NCBI RefSeq assembly: GCF_001922985.1
Contig: NZ_MRUH01000085.1
Span: 1-57,780, forward strand
From: Teredinibacter waterburyi
GTDB lineage: Bacteria; Pseudomonadota; Gammaproteobacteria; Pseudomonadales; Cellvibrionaceae
DNA length: 57,780 nt
Reading direction: 5' to 3'
The notes below the pieces were generated by a model. It was not told the DNA's origin. It did no database searches and saw only the letters and a program-made list of their open reading frames with translations. Both the position numbers and the translations under genes were made by a program. Positions within the stretch are counted from its first letter, which is position 1; the number at the start of each line of letters is the position of its first letter. Below, in pieces: positions 43,475-53,237 of the stretch.

Positions 43475-44842
43475 ATGACAACTGAATTACTTTCTCCGGC
43501 TGGAACCTTAAAAAGCATGCGCTACGCCTTTGCCTATGGCGCAGACGCTGTATACGCGGGGCAACCACGTTATAGCTTACGTGTGCGCAACAATGAATTT
43601 AATAAAATCGAAAACTTGGCGATGGCCGTAGATGAAGCACACAGCCAAGGTAAAAAGTTTTACTTAGCCAGCAACCTATCGCCCCACAATGACAAAGTAC
43701 GCACCTATATTCGCGATCTAGAGCCTGTCATCGCCATGAAGCCCGATGCGCTGATTATGTCTGACCCTGGGTTGATTATGATGGTGCGCGAAACATGGCC
43801 GGATCAACCCGTGCACCTGAGCGTGCAAGCGAATGCGGTGAATTACGCAACGGTAAAGTTCTGGGCCAAGCAGGGCATCGAGCGCATTATCCTGTCGCGC
43901 GAGCTTTCAATCGATGAAATTGAAGATATCCGCAACGAATGTCCAGAAGTTGAACTGGAAGTGTTTGTTCACGGCGCGCTCTGTATTGCCTATTCGGGCC
44001 GCTGCTTACTGTCCGGCTATATGACTCACCGCGACTCCAACCAAGGCGCCTGCACCAATTCTTGTCGCTGGGAATACAACACCCATGAAGCCAAAGAAAC
44101 CGATACTGGCGATCTTATCGCCGTAGATTCAGGCAAGCAGCTCAACACCTCTGCATTAACTTGGTCCCCGGAGGCAGAAACACAGACCACAAACGGCCAC
44201 GATGAAGTTGCACCAGTGCTCCTACAAGAAAAGAGTCGGCCCGGCGAATACATGCCCGCCTACGAAGATGAGCACGGCACTTACATCATGAACTCCAAAG
44301 ATCTGCGCGCCGTGCAACACGTTGAGCGTCTCGTCAAAATGGGCGTACACTCGCTAAAAATCGAAGGTCGCACTAAATCTCACTATTATGTCGCCCGTAC
44401 AGCTCAAGTTTATCGTCGCGCCATCGACGCCGCTCAGTCTGGGCAAGCGTTTGATATGTCGCTAATGCGCGAGCTAGAACACCTTGCCAATCGCGGCTAT
44501 ACCGAAGGTTTCTATCGTCGCCACGTCCCCAGCGAATATCAGAATTACGAAAAAGGCGTATCCGACAACGGTGCTCAGCAATTTGTTGGAGAAGCCATTC
44601 AATATGATGCCGCCAACGGTTGGCTGACACTAGAAGTGAAAAACAAATTCCACAAAGGTGACGCGCTAGAGCTGATCACCCCCCAGGGTAACGTGCCTTT
44701 TTTGCTTACCGACATGGAAAATCGCAAAGGCCAAAGCCTAGATGTTGCGCCGGGCTCTGGCCATGTCGTTCGCATCCCGATCCCTGACGTTGGATTGAAT
44801 GAAAACGGCGGTTACGCTATGTTAATGCGCCACATCCCCTAA
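43475..44842 (+). CDS. trhP: tRNA wobble hydroxylation protein TrhP (peptidase U32 family)
   Basis: This 455-residue U32 protein (YegQ) is needed, with prephenate, for 5-hydroxyuridine synthesis at tRNA position 34. Motifs: ELLSPAGTLKSMRYAFAYGADAVYAG, the U32 signature EVFVHGALCIAYSGRCLLSG, and DSNQGACTNSCRW. An insert of about 30 residues (near 210-245) is rich in Thr and Glu. The C-terminal beta domain is complete. It lies 16 bp before the mutarotase gene. Confidence 0.92.
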   Translation: MTTELLSPAGTLKSMRYAFAYGADAVYAGQPRYSLRVRNNEFNKIENLAMAVDEAHSQGKKFYLASNLSPHNDKVRTYIRDLEPVIAMKPDALIMSDPGLIMMVRETWPDQPVHLSVQANAVNYATVKFWAKQGIERIILSRELSIDEIEDIRNECPEVELEVFVHGALCIAYSGRCLLSGYMTHRDSNQGACTNSCRWEYNTHEAKETDTGDLIAVDSGKQLNTSALTWSPEAETQTTNGHDEVAPVLLQEKSRPGEYMPAYEDEHGTYIMNSKDLRAVQHVERLVKMGVHSLKIEGRTKSHYYVARTAQVYRRAIDAAQSGQAFDMSLMRELEHLANRGYTEGFYRRHVPSEYQNYEKGVSDNGAQQFVGEAIQYDAANGWLTLEVKNKFHKGDALELITPQGNVPFLLTDMENRKGQSLDVAPGSGHVVRIPIPDVGLNENGGYAMLMRHIP

Positions 44843-44857
44843 GGCCGGAAACTTATA

Positions 44858-45730
44858 ATGCCCCAAGCCAACACACTCGAAGAACCAGCCCCGCAAACGC
44901 CACACATCATTCGCCGCGGCGAACTCGATATAGTGCAAATTGATAACGCCGCTTGTAGCGCGGAAGTCAGTCTTTTTGGCGGTCATGTGATGAACTGGCA
45001 CCCCTCGGGGCAAAAACCAGTATTGTGGATGAGCAAAACGGCTGCCAGCGATGCCAAAACGGCGCTGCGCGGTGGTATTCCTATCTGCTGGCCATGGTTC
45101 GGTCCAGTCGAAGGTAAAGGCCGACATGGCTTGGTGCGCAATCGTAACTGGAAGATCGAGCACTACAAAGAACGCAGTCGCCATACCGAACTTGACCTTA
45201 GTATCGAACTAACCGACGCCGAAAACCCTTGGCCACACCCTAACCGGCTACTGCAAAAACTCGTGTTTGGGCGAACCTTGCAACAAACGCTGGTGATGGA
45301 AAACCACACATCATCTGTACAGTGTTTCGCCTATGCGTTACACAACTATTTTAAGGTCAGTAACCCCGCTAATGTTGCCATCCCCGATATTAGCAACACA
45401 CTCTACGACGACAAGATCAGCAACGAGTCACAGCTTATCGATCAGGGCGACCAAGCCTACACAGGCCCAATAGATCGCATCTATCAGTGTGACGCTTCAG
45501 CCGAGGTAATCGACACTGGCTACAAGCGAAAAATCGTCATTGAAAAGTTTGGCTCGCAGCATTGGGTACTTTGGAATCCCGGCAGTGATGCCGCCAACCT
45601 TAGCGACGTGCACGAGGGCGGGGAAGATAGCTTTTTATGCTTTGAGGCCGCCAACACCGCAGATATTATTGTTCCCGCTGGCAGCCAAATTGAAGTTGGA
45701 CAGGTTATTTCGGTCGAAGCCAACGCGTAA
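44858..45730 (+). CDS. D-hexose-6-phosphate mutarotase-like protein, YeaD family
   Basis: This 290-residue cytoplasmic protein is an aldose-1-epimerase fold member resembling YeaD. VSLFGGHVMNWHPSGQKPVLWMS, LRGGIPICWPWFGP, ALHNYFKVS (catalytic His) and GFRRKIVIEK-type sequence are conserved. Members interconvert the anomers of hexose-6-phosphates and feed glycolysis or the pentose phosphate pathway. It follows trhP closely and may share a transcript. Confidence 0.9.
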   Translation: MPQANTLEEPAPQTPHIIRRGELDIVQIDNAACSAEVSLFGGHVMNWHPSGQKPVLWMSKTAASDAKTALRGGIPICWPWFGPVEGKGRHGLVRNRNWKIEHYKERSRHTELDLSIELTDAENPWPHPNRLLQKLVFGRTLQQTLVMENHTSSVQCFAYALHNYFKVSNPANVAIPDISNTLYDDKISNESQLIDQGDQAYTGPIDRIYQCDASAEVIDTGYKRKIVIEKFGSQHWVLWNPGSDAANLSDVHEGGEDSFLCFEAANTADIIVPAGSQIEVGQVISVEANA

Positions 45731-45816
45731 CTAAGCAGCTTAATTCCTGTTCGCTATCCGAACTACACCCTAAATAGCACCCCGTCTTAACTCTCTCGTC
45801 GTCAGTGTGGCGGCGA

Positions 45817-45830
45817 TTGATTTCAGTCAA
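45817..45830. promoter_or_regulatory. FNR/ANR-box before the HemN-like gene
   Basis: TTGATTTCAGTCAA matches TTGATNNNNATCAA at 9 of 10 fixed positions. A TAGACT -10-like hexamer lies at 45852-45857. If transcription starts about 45864-45865, the box centre is near -41, the classic class II activation position. Confidence 0.7.
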
Positions 45831-45863
45831 GGTTCATTTATGCAGAAGCTCTAGACTGCAAAT

Positions 45864-46724
45864 ATGCAGAAAAATGAGCCGACACAGACAATGATTCAAT
45901 ACCCCCGACTCGATCAAGCTAGCAACGAGATAGTGGATTTAGAAGCCCACCGTATACTGAGCCGTTTTCGCGGCAGTCACGGCGGTCACATAAACCTTGC
46001 TATCAATACCCTCGATTTCCGTCCGTTTATGGATAGCGAAATTCAACCTGCATTCGAAGGCCCTGTGAGCAAGCTTCTGGTCAAAGAAGTTTCCCTCTGG
46101 TCGAAAATGATTGGCCGTAAAAGTGTACGCCAGCTGTTGCTAAGCCACCCTTTTGCACTTCTCGAACCCTATCAGTTGACCGAAGTTATGCACGCTTTGG
46201 CGTCACACTTCTCGCTTTCGGAAGCCGCAGATCGCCGCTATGTGGCAGCATCCAATATTCGTGAAATCGGCAGCCAGCACATCGCATTGCTAAAAGGCTT
46301 GGGGTTTAATCATTATCAATTAATTACCGATTATCGTGACCTCGCGGAGATGTCGCTTATTCGAAACGCTATGCGTCAAATCCGCCAATTTGCGTTTCGC
46401 AGTGTCAGTATTCAAGTGCGTGATGCGGACTGCCTTGACGACCTACGCGGCCATATTCAAGAATTAACCCGCGAGTGCTCCCCCAGTTTTATCTTTGTTG
46501 GCAACCGCCCGAAATTACTCAACATAGACCCAGCTCAACAGGAACCTGGCACCATTATCTTCGACGGTGAAGACGACGTTACTGACAACACACTTACCCT
46601 AGGGTTAGAAGAGAAATCCTTTTTCGACGGATTGGAAATTGAGAATTTTTGCGATCCACAGCGTTACCTTAACGCGCTCGAATCCGGACGCCTCCCCATT
46701 CACCCTTTTCATCATCAAAGGTGA
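45864..46724 (+). CDS. HemN-like protein without radical-SAM cysteines
   Basis: The 286-residue protein resembles the central and C-terminal part of oxygen-independent coproporphyrinogen III oxidase (HemN). EPYQLTEVMHALASHFSL corresponds to the SPxQLxxLMxxLxxHF helix, and HIALLKGLGFNHYQL to the LRELGFNRxSxGVQ strand. The CxxxCxxC iron-sulfur motif and the GGGTP loop are absent; its only cysteines are isolated. It is shorter than HemN (about 460). It sits directly before anr and under an FNR-like box, so an anaerobic regulatory or scaffold role is possible. ATG 45864 may coincide with the transcript start; ATG 45891 is the alternative. Confidence 0.65.
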   Translation: MQKNEPTQTMIQYPRLDQASNEIVDLEAHRILSRFRGSHGGHINLAINTLDFRPFMDSEIQPAFEGPVSKLLVKEVSLWSKMIGRKSVRQLLLSHPFALLEPYQLTEVMHALASHFSLSEAADRRYVAASNIREIGSQHIALLKGLGFNHYQLITDYRDLAEMSLIRNAMRQIRQFAFRSVSIQVRDADCLDDLRGHIQELTRECSPSFIFVGNRPKLLNIDPAQQEPGTIIFDGEDDVTDNTLTLGLEEKSFFDGLEIENFCDPQRYLNALESGRLPIHPFHHQR

Positions 46725-46754
46725 ATGCCTGTGGCGGTTTGTGCCGAGTACTAT

Positions 46755-46760
46755 ATAATC
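46755..46760 (+). promoter_or_regulatory. TATAAT -10 element of the anr promoter
   Basis: A perfect TATAAT lies 34 bp before the anr start codon. The hexamer 17 bp upstream (TGGCGG) is a poor -35, so activation or an extended element may help. Confidence 0.4.
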
Positions 46761-46793
46761 AATGAGTCTTTACAATCTCATATGGAATAGTCG

Positions 46794-47546
46794 ATGTCGG
46801 TACAAACTGCTTCACCGCGACAATGTCACTCAACCCCTCATGTTAATTGTGCAGACTGCCGCCTTGCATCAATTTGCCTGCCGATCAGTTTGCAGATCGA
46901 CGACATCGAAAAACTTGATGACATAGTACAGCGTGGCCGTCCTGTGCAGCGTGGCGATCGTATCTACCACGCTGGGGAGAACTTCCATGCCGTATTCGCA
47001 CTTCGTTCTGGCGCCGTAAAAACGGTCTGCGTTACTCACGATGGGCAAGAGCAGATAACCGGCTTTTACCTACCCGGCGAAATTTTTGGGATGGACGGCC
47101 TTGCCTCCAACAACCACACAAATTCAGCCATTGTGCTAGAAACCTCTGCTATATGCGAAATTCCGTTTGCCCGCCTAGAAGAGTTAAGCTCACAAGTGCC
47201 CTCGCTACAGCGTCGCTTCTTTCAGCTAATGAGCAAAGAAATTGCACAGGAACAGCAGCTTATTACACTACTAAGTAAAAATAGCGCAGATGAGCGTATT
47301 GCCTCTTTATTGCTAAGTATTTCAACCCGTAACCACAATCGCGGGCTGTCAGCACGTGAGTTCCACCTAACGATGTCACGCTCGGATATCGGCAACTACC
47401 TTGGCTTAACCATCGAAACCGTGAGCCGAGTTCTAAGCCGCCTCCATAAGCAAGGTGTTATTGCACTCGACAAAAAGCATGTCATTATCAATGATTTGGA
47501 CGCCCTCAAAAGCGTTGCGTCAATCCCCACAGATGCCGTGAAATAA
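46794..47546 (+). CDS. anr: FNR/ANR-type oxygen-sensing transcription regulator
   Basis: The 250-residue CRP/FNR-family protein senses oxygen through a [4Fe-4S] cluster bound by Cys19, Cys22 and Cys28 plus Cys121, spaced as in E. coli FNR. The cyclic-nucleotide-like beta-roll is followed by a helix-turn-helix whose recognition helix contains ETVSRVLSR, the E-SR set that reads TTGAT. It should activate anaerobic respiration genes and possibly the HemN-like gene just upstream. The next gene (DUF4202) starts 4 bp after the stop. Confidence 0.94.
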   Translation: MSVQTASPRQCHSTPHVNCADCRLASICLPISLQIDDIEKLDDIVQRGRPVQRGDRIYHAGENFHAVFALRSGAVKTVCVTHDGQEQITGFYLPGEIFGMDGLASNNHTNSAIVLETSAICEIPFARLEELSSQVPSLQRRFFQLMSKEIAQEQQLITLLSKNSADERIASLLLSISTRNHNRGLSAREFHLTMSRSDIGNYLGLTIETVSRVLSRLHKQGVIALDKKHVIINDLDALKSVASIPTDAVK

Positions 47547-47550
47547 CCCG

Positions 47551-48138
47551 ATGTCCGACAAGCTGACAGAGGTTTTAGACGCGATTGATAACTGCAATCG
47601 CGCCGACCCCAACCAAGAGTTCGATCTCATTAGCGGCACTATGCACCCCAAAGAACTCCTATACGGCCAACGTATGTCTCAGGAGCTCGCGCTATTCCTA
47701 CCCAACGCATCAGAACATCTGCAAATTGCGGCACGCGGGCAACATATCGAACGCTGGACATCCGCACGCAGCGACTATCCCGAAGGGCGCGCCGGCTACA
47801 AAAAATGGCGATCGCAGCTGGGGCTATTTCACGCATCGCGAGTTGGCAGCCTTATGGAGGCTATCGGTTACGAAAACAGCGATATCGAACGGGTAAAGTT
47901 TTTACTACAAAAGCGTCAACTCCGGCGCGACGAAGAAACTCAAGCGTTGGAAAATGTAATCTGCTTGGTATTCCTTCGCTACTATTTAGATGCCTTTGCC
48001 GCCAAGCACGACGAACCCAAACTTATTGATATCATTCAAAAAACGTGGGGAAAGATGTCAGAAGCCGGTCATAGTGCTGCACTTGCACTACCCCTTTCGA
48101 GCGATATGCAAAGCCTGGTCGGCAAGGCTTTAAGCTAG
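47551..48138 (+). CDS. DUF4202 domain protein
   Basis: The 195-residue cytoplasmic protein matches DUF4202: RMSQELALFLPNASEHLQIAARGQHIERWTSARSDYPEGRAGYKKWR is the conserved opening and the C-terminal half is helical, with LENVICLVFLRYYLDAFAAKH. It resembles a HD/PDEase-like helical fold with conserved His and Glu. Function unknown, but it is often found near genes of sulfur and nitrogen metabolism. Here it is 4 bp downstream of anr, implying co-expression. Confidence 0.88.
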   Translation: MSDKLTEVLDAIDNCNRADPNQEFDLISGTMHPKELLYGQRMSQELALFLPNASEHLQIAARGQHIERWTSARSDYPEGRAGYKKWRSQLGLFHASRVGSLMEAIGYENSDIERVKFLLQKRQLRRDEETQALENVICLVFLRYYLDAFAAKHDEPKLIDIIQKTWGKMSEAGHSAALALPLSSDMQSLVGKALS

Positions 48139-48401
48139 AAATACCCGCATACCACCATCATTGCATCTGACCTTTGCGAGCTCCCAGCTTTATACAAAAG
48201 CGTGGTTACGGCTCGCAAAAAATGAATTTACCTGTCTATCCATACCCCCCCATAGCCTTCCCCTTGACCTAGCGACCCTCTACACATCGAAAAGCTTAGA
48301 CCCGGTCACACTTTGACCATGACCGCCCACACAAACTTACACCACAACTCTCCGCCGATCAGCCAAAACCAACCACAGGCAAGGAACTGGATCACAAACC
48401 C

Positions 48402-48430
48402 TTGACTTTCATATCTGGGGGTACTTTAAT
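48402..48430 (+). promoter_or_regulatory. Sigma-70-type promoter of the exported 177-aa protein
   Basis: TTGACT (48402-48407), a 17-bp spacer and TTTAAT (48425-48430) lie about 60 bp before the start codon. The preceding 260 bp (48139-48401) hold no gene; a possible stem TTTGCGAGC/GCTCGCAAA is near 48173-48221. Confidence 0.55.
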
Positions 48431-48490
48431 GGTGCAGACCTTACCAAAACCAATAACAATAAAACTAGGTAATAAACGGGTGGAGATACT

Positions 48491-49024
48491 ATGAAAAGTC
48501 TGACCTTAGTTGTAGCGCTACTCGCCACAGTAGCATTCTCAAGCGCGAACGCTTGCGATGAAACGTGCCGTAGAGATCGTGCGCAATCTGAATATAAAAT
48601 TGAATTCCCAAGTTACCTTAACTGGAAGTTTTGCGAAGACACGCGCATGGACTTTATGACCCGCGACATGAAAAGTGTTGCAGACTACCAATCAAAGCAT
48701 TTCGATACTCGCTACAAAGGCGGAATGCGCAACATTAAGAGTTTTGTTGAGCAACGCAAAGAGTGGTTAGTTGAGTGTGACGACTATATGATAAAGACCA
48801 ATAAAGGGCGTATTTTTCAGGACGAAAAAACCACTGAGGACATTTTTGCTGCTCTAGACTCCGTAGCGCGCGAACTTGGGGCACTAATTGCCGGAGCGAC
48901 CTACTCTAGCCAAGCTGGTGAAGAGTCAAATGCAATAATGAACGAAAAGTTTGACGGCCTGCTAACCTCCGTCGATGATCACATGACACTCATGCACCTT
49001 CGCGGTAAATATGTAAATCGCTAA
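48491..49024 (+). CDS. Exported hypothetical protein
   Basis: The 177-residue protein has a clear Sec signal peptide (about 1-21, ending ANA before CDET). The mature part is charged and helical, with Cys residues near the start (CDETC) and in the middle (KFCED and VECDD), so disulfide bonds are possible. No family is recognised. GGAG at 48482-48485 supports the start, and a sigma-70-like promoter and a strong terminator flank the gene. It is therefore a self-contained unit. Confidence 0.8.
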   Translation: MKSLTLVVALLATVAFSSANACDETCRRDRAQSEYKIEFPSYLNWKFCEDTRMDFMTRDMKSVADYQSKHFDTRYKGGMRNIKSFVEQRKEWLVECDDYMIKTNKGRIFQDEKTTEDIFAALDSVARELGALIAGATYSSQAGEESNAIMNEKFDGLLTSVDDHMTLMHLRGKYVNR

Positions 49025-49043
49025 AGGTTCGACTTTACGCGAT

Positions 49044-49091
49044 AACAGCAATAAAAAAGGCTCCTATATAGGAGCCTTTTTTATTGCTGTT
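49044..49091. terminator. Perfect 21-bp-stem terminator
   Basis: AACAGCAATAAAAAAGGCTC begins a 21-bp arm that is repeated exactly in inverted form around the 6-nt loop TATATA. A-runs and T-runs lie inside the stem, so it works as a bidirectional terminator between the plus-strand exported-protein gene and the minus-strand gene at 49165. Confidence 0.85.
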
Positions 49092-49164
49092 AAATAATAC
49101 ATCAGCCGCAACAGCGAGCTAATCACACACCTACCCGCGCTAACACCTAAGAAGATAAAATTAA

Positions 49165-49395
49165 CTAGGATGCCAAGCTATCGCTATGGTGTGCCGCGTT
49201 AAGAGCCGCTTTTTTAATAGCTTTCATACCGCAGCGTAGCAAACAAGCTTGATCTACGGCCGAAAGCCCCTCGGGGAAATGGCTGGGGAATACCCCCATA
49301 GGTTGAAGCGGGTCACCCTCTACAGCAATTCTAAAACCAGTTGAGTGAAACGCTGAAAGTGTACGTAAATCGACATTCCAAGCATCAAAATCCAT
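49165..49395 (-). CDS. Conserved-looking small hypothetical protein
   Basis: The 76-residue protein begins MDFDAWNVDLRTLSAFHSTG and continues VEGDPLQPMGVFPSHFPEGLS with a small helical C-terminus. A near-perfect ribosome site, AAGGAGGT, lies 6 bp before the start on the minus strand, and that makes the gene credible despite its size. No signal peptide, no known domain. It is separated from guaA by about 435 bp of gene-free DNA. Confidence 0.7.
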   Translation of the reverse strand: MDFDAWNVDLRTLSAFHSTGFRIAVEGDPLQPMGVFPSHFPEGLSAVDQACLLRCGMKAIKKAALNAAHHSDSLAS

Positions 49396-49830
49396 CGTGA
49401 TACCTCCTTGTACTTCCTATATCGCCTATAGCTACCTTGCCAGTACTAGATATTTCCGAAATGCTCAACCGGACTAGGTTGAACCGAACAGCTAATTGAG
49501 TTTTTACACACCAAAGGCCTGCGTAAACACCATTGTTTGGCTGATACCGCATTTTACGAATAATCATTGCCGAGCCACCTTGTTTTTCGACAGCGAGTAC
49601 TTTATTCAATGGATTTTAAAATTTCGACACCTTAACTGCTACCAGTACAAACCCACTTAAGTACCACCACCGTTATTGTTTTATAGTTTTTGTATGCTAA
49701 AACAACCTAGGGAGCCGATCTATTTCCAGCAAACAAGATGCGAACGAACCCACAGTAAAGCGCGAGCTATTGTGTCACCTTCTTCAAAAAGTGACAACTA
49801 GGTCACAATAGCCGTCCGACTATTGGTCAC
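49396..49830. other. 435-bp gene-free stretch between the small ORF and guaA
   Basis: A weak minus-strand frame (49385-49609) overlaps the small gene and has no similarity I recognise. Otherwise nothing coding is seen, and no clear terminator follows guaA in the minus direction other than AT-rich sequence. Confidence 0.4.
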
Positions 49831-51408
49831 CTACTCCCACTCAATGGTGGCTGGCGGCTTGCTCGACACATCGTAGGTGACACGCGAAACACCCGATATC
49901 TCGTTAATAATGCGGTTTGAAACCTTCTCCAGTAACTCATAGGGTAAGTGGGCCCAACGCGCCGTCATAAAATCTACCGTCTCTACCGCACGAAGGGCGA
50001 TAACCCATTCATAACGGCGACCGTCTCCGACAACACCGACAGACTTAACCGGCAGGAATACAGCAAATGCCTGACTGGTTTTGTGGTACCAGCCTGCGGC
50101 ATGGAGTTCCTCTAGGAAGATGGCATCCGCATCGCGCAAGATATTCGCGTACTCTTTTTTCACCGCGCCCAGAATTCGAACGCCCAAACCCGGCCCTGGG
50201 AATGGGTGGCGATAGACCATGTCGTATGGCAAACCCAACTCTAAGCCAATTTTTCGAACCTCATCTTTAAACAGTTCTCGTAGGGGCTCAACAAGCTCGA
50301 AGGCCATGTCATCAGGCAGTCCGCCAACATTGTGATGTGATTTAATTACATGTGCCTTACCGGTTTTTGCTGCAGCCGACTCAATAACATCAGGGTAAAT
50401 CGTACCCTGAGCTAGCCAACGCACATCTTTTAGCTTTTGAGCCTCTAAATCGAAAATCTCGATAAAAGTATTACCAATAATTTTGCGTTTTTTCTCTGGG
50501 TCCGCCTCATCGGCTAACTTACCGAGGAATAACGCTTCCGCATCCGCTCGGATCACCTTAACACCCATGTTTTTGGCGAACATATCCATAACCTGATCAC
50601 CCTCGTTTTTACGCAACAGGCCGTTGTCCACAAAAACACAGGTAAGCTGATCACCGATTGCCTTGTGCAGCAATGCCGCCACTACAGACGAATCTACGCC
50701 GCCCGACAGGCCCAATAACACCTTGTCGGAACCAACCTGCGCCTTTACGCGAGCAATAGCATCTTCGACAATATTGGCCGGTGTCCAAAGCGGCTGGCAT
50801 GCTGCAATTTCAAGAATGAAATGTTCGAAAATTCTCTGCCCCTGCAGTGTGTGCGTTACCTCTGGGTGAAACTGCAATCCGTAAAAATTCTTTTCGGCGC
50901 AGTACATTGCCGCTATTGGGCAAGATTCAGTAGACGCCATCAATTCGAAGCCTTCGGGAAGTGCCTCGACCTTGTCACCATGACTCATCCACACATCGAG
51001 CAAAGCGCTACCGTCGTGCCCGACATGATCTTTAATTCCATCAAACAGCGCACTACTGCCCTCAACCTTTATCTGCGCGTAACCAAATTCACGTATATCT
51101 GAACCCGCAACAGCACCACCCAATTGATGGGCCATAGTCTGCATACCGTAGCAAATACCCAATACAGGAATGCCGAGTTCGAATACACATTCAGGTGCGC
51201 GCGGCGAGCCAGCGTCAGGTACAGACTCCGGGCCACCAGCCAAAATAATAGCTTTTGGCGCGTATTCACGTATTTCGGCTTCGCTCATATCAAACGCACG
51301 AATTTCGGAGTAAACCCCGATCTCGCGCACGCGACGTGCAATCAGCTGGGTGTATTGTGAGCCAAAATCCAGAATCAATATTCGCTGGGCATGAATGTCT
51401 TGGGTCAT
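49831..51408 (-). CDS. guaA: GMP synthase (glutamine-hydrolysing)
   Basis: The 525-residue enzyme aminates XMP to GMP. The glutamine amidotransferase domain has [17 protein letters not shown] with the nucleophile Cys86 and [10 protein letters not shown] with the His/Glu pair. The ATP-pyrophosphatase domain has the P-loop [16 protein letters not shown]. The C-terminal dimerisation domain ends PPATIEWE, as in the family. It lies about 160 bp after guaB on the same strand, with a hairpin between them. Confidence 0.96.
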   Translation of the reverse strand: MTQDIHAQRILILDFGSQYTQLIARRVREIGVYSEIRAFDMSEAEIREYAPKAIILAGGPESVPDAGSPRAPECVFELGIPVLGICYGMQTMAHQLGGAVAGSDIREFGYAQIKVEGSSALFDGIKDHVGHDGSALLDVWMSHGDKVEALPEGFELMASTESCPIAAMYCAEKNFYGLQFHPEVTHTLQGQRIFEHFILEIAACQPLWTPANIVEDAIARVKAQVGSDKVLLGLSGGVDSSVVAALLHKAIGDQLTCVFVDNGLLRKNEGDQVMDMFAKNMGVKVIRADAEALFLGKLADEADPEKKRKIIGNTFIEIFDLEAQKLKDVRWLAQGTIYPDVIESAAAKTGKAHVIKSHHNVGGLPDDMAFELVEPLRELFKDEVRKIGLELGLPYDMVYRHPFPGPGLGVRILGAVKKEYANILRDADAIFLEELHAAGWYHKTSQAFAVFLPVKSVGVVGDGRRYEWVIALRAVETVDFMTARWAHLPYELLEKVSNRIINEISGVSRVTYDVSSKPPATIEWE

Positions 51409-51520
51409 AGGTTGCTCTGTATATATAGTTAAACTGTATGGTTAAACGGTCTGATTAAATGTCTAGCTGATCTCTGTAGATCGAGAAGATATTGGGAGCT
51501 AACGGTTTAGTGAAAAGCAA

Positions 51521-51552
51521 ACAGCCCGTAAGTTATTCACTTACGGGCTGTG
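51521..51552 (-). terminator. Intercistronic hairpin between guaB and guaA
   Basis: ACAGCCCGTAAG (51521-51532) pairs perfectly with CTTACGGGCTGT (51541-51552). On the minus strand it follows the guaB stop directly and is trailed by TTTGCTTTTC, a weak T-run. It may attenuate rather than fully terminate guaBA transcription. Confidence 0.65.
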
Positions 51553-51570
51553 TTTAGCAGCACGACTAAC

Positions 51571-53079
<1,509 letters not shown>

Positions 53080-53237
53080 TCAGTCTGTTTTGGCGTGCCA
53101 ATAAAGCACTTAACAACCTGAAAGCACGGGGGGAAATAAACCCGACATTATAGGGTGAAGTAAGCACTGGGTAAACATGATGCGAAATTAAACTCTACAT
53201 AAGCACAAACACACAAGCGCAGCGCGAATGGGTTAGA

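Noticed and set aside
49385-49609. 74-residue minus-strand ORF upstream of the small gene at 49165
   Set aside because: It overlaps that gene's start by 11 bp and shows no motif; the excellent ribosome site belongs to the downstream gene. It might be a leader peptide but cannot be supported.
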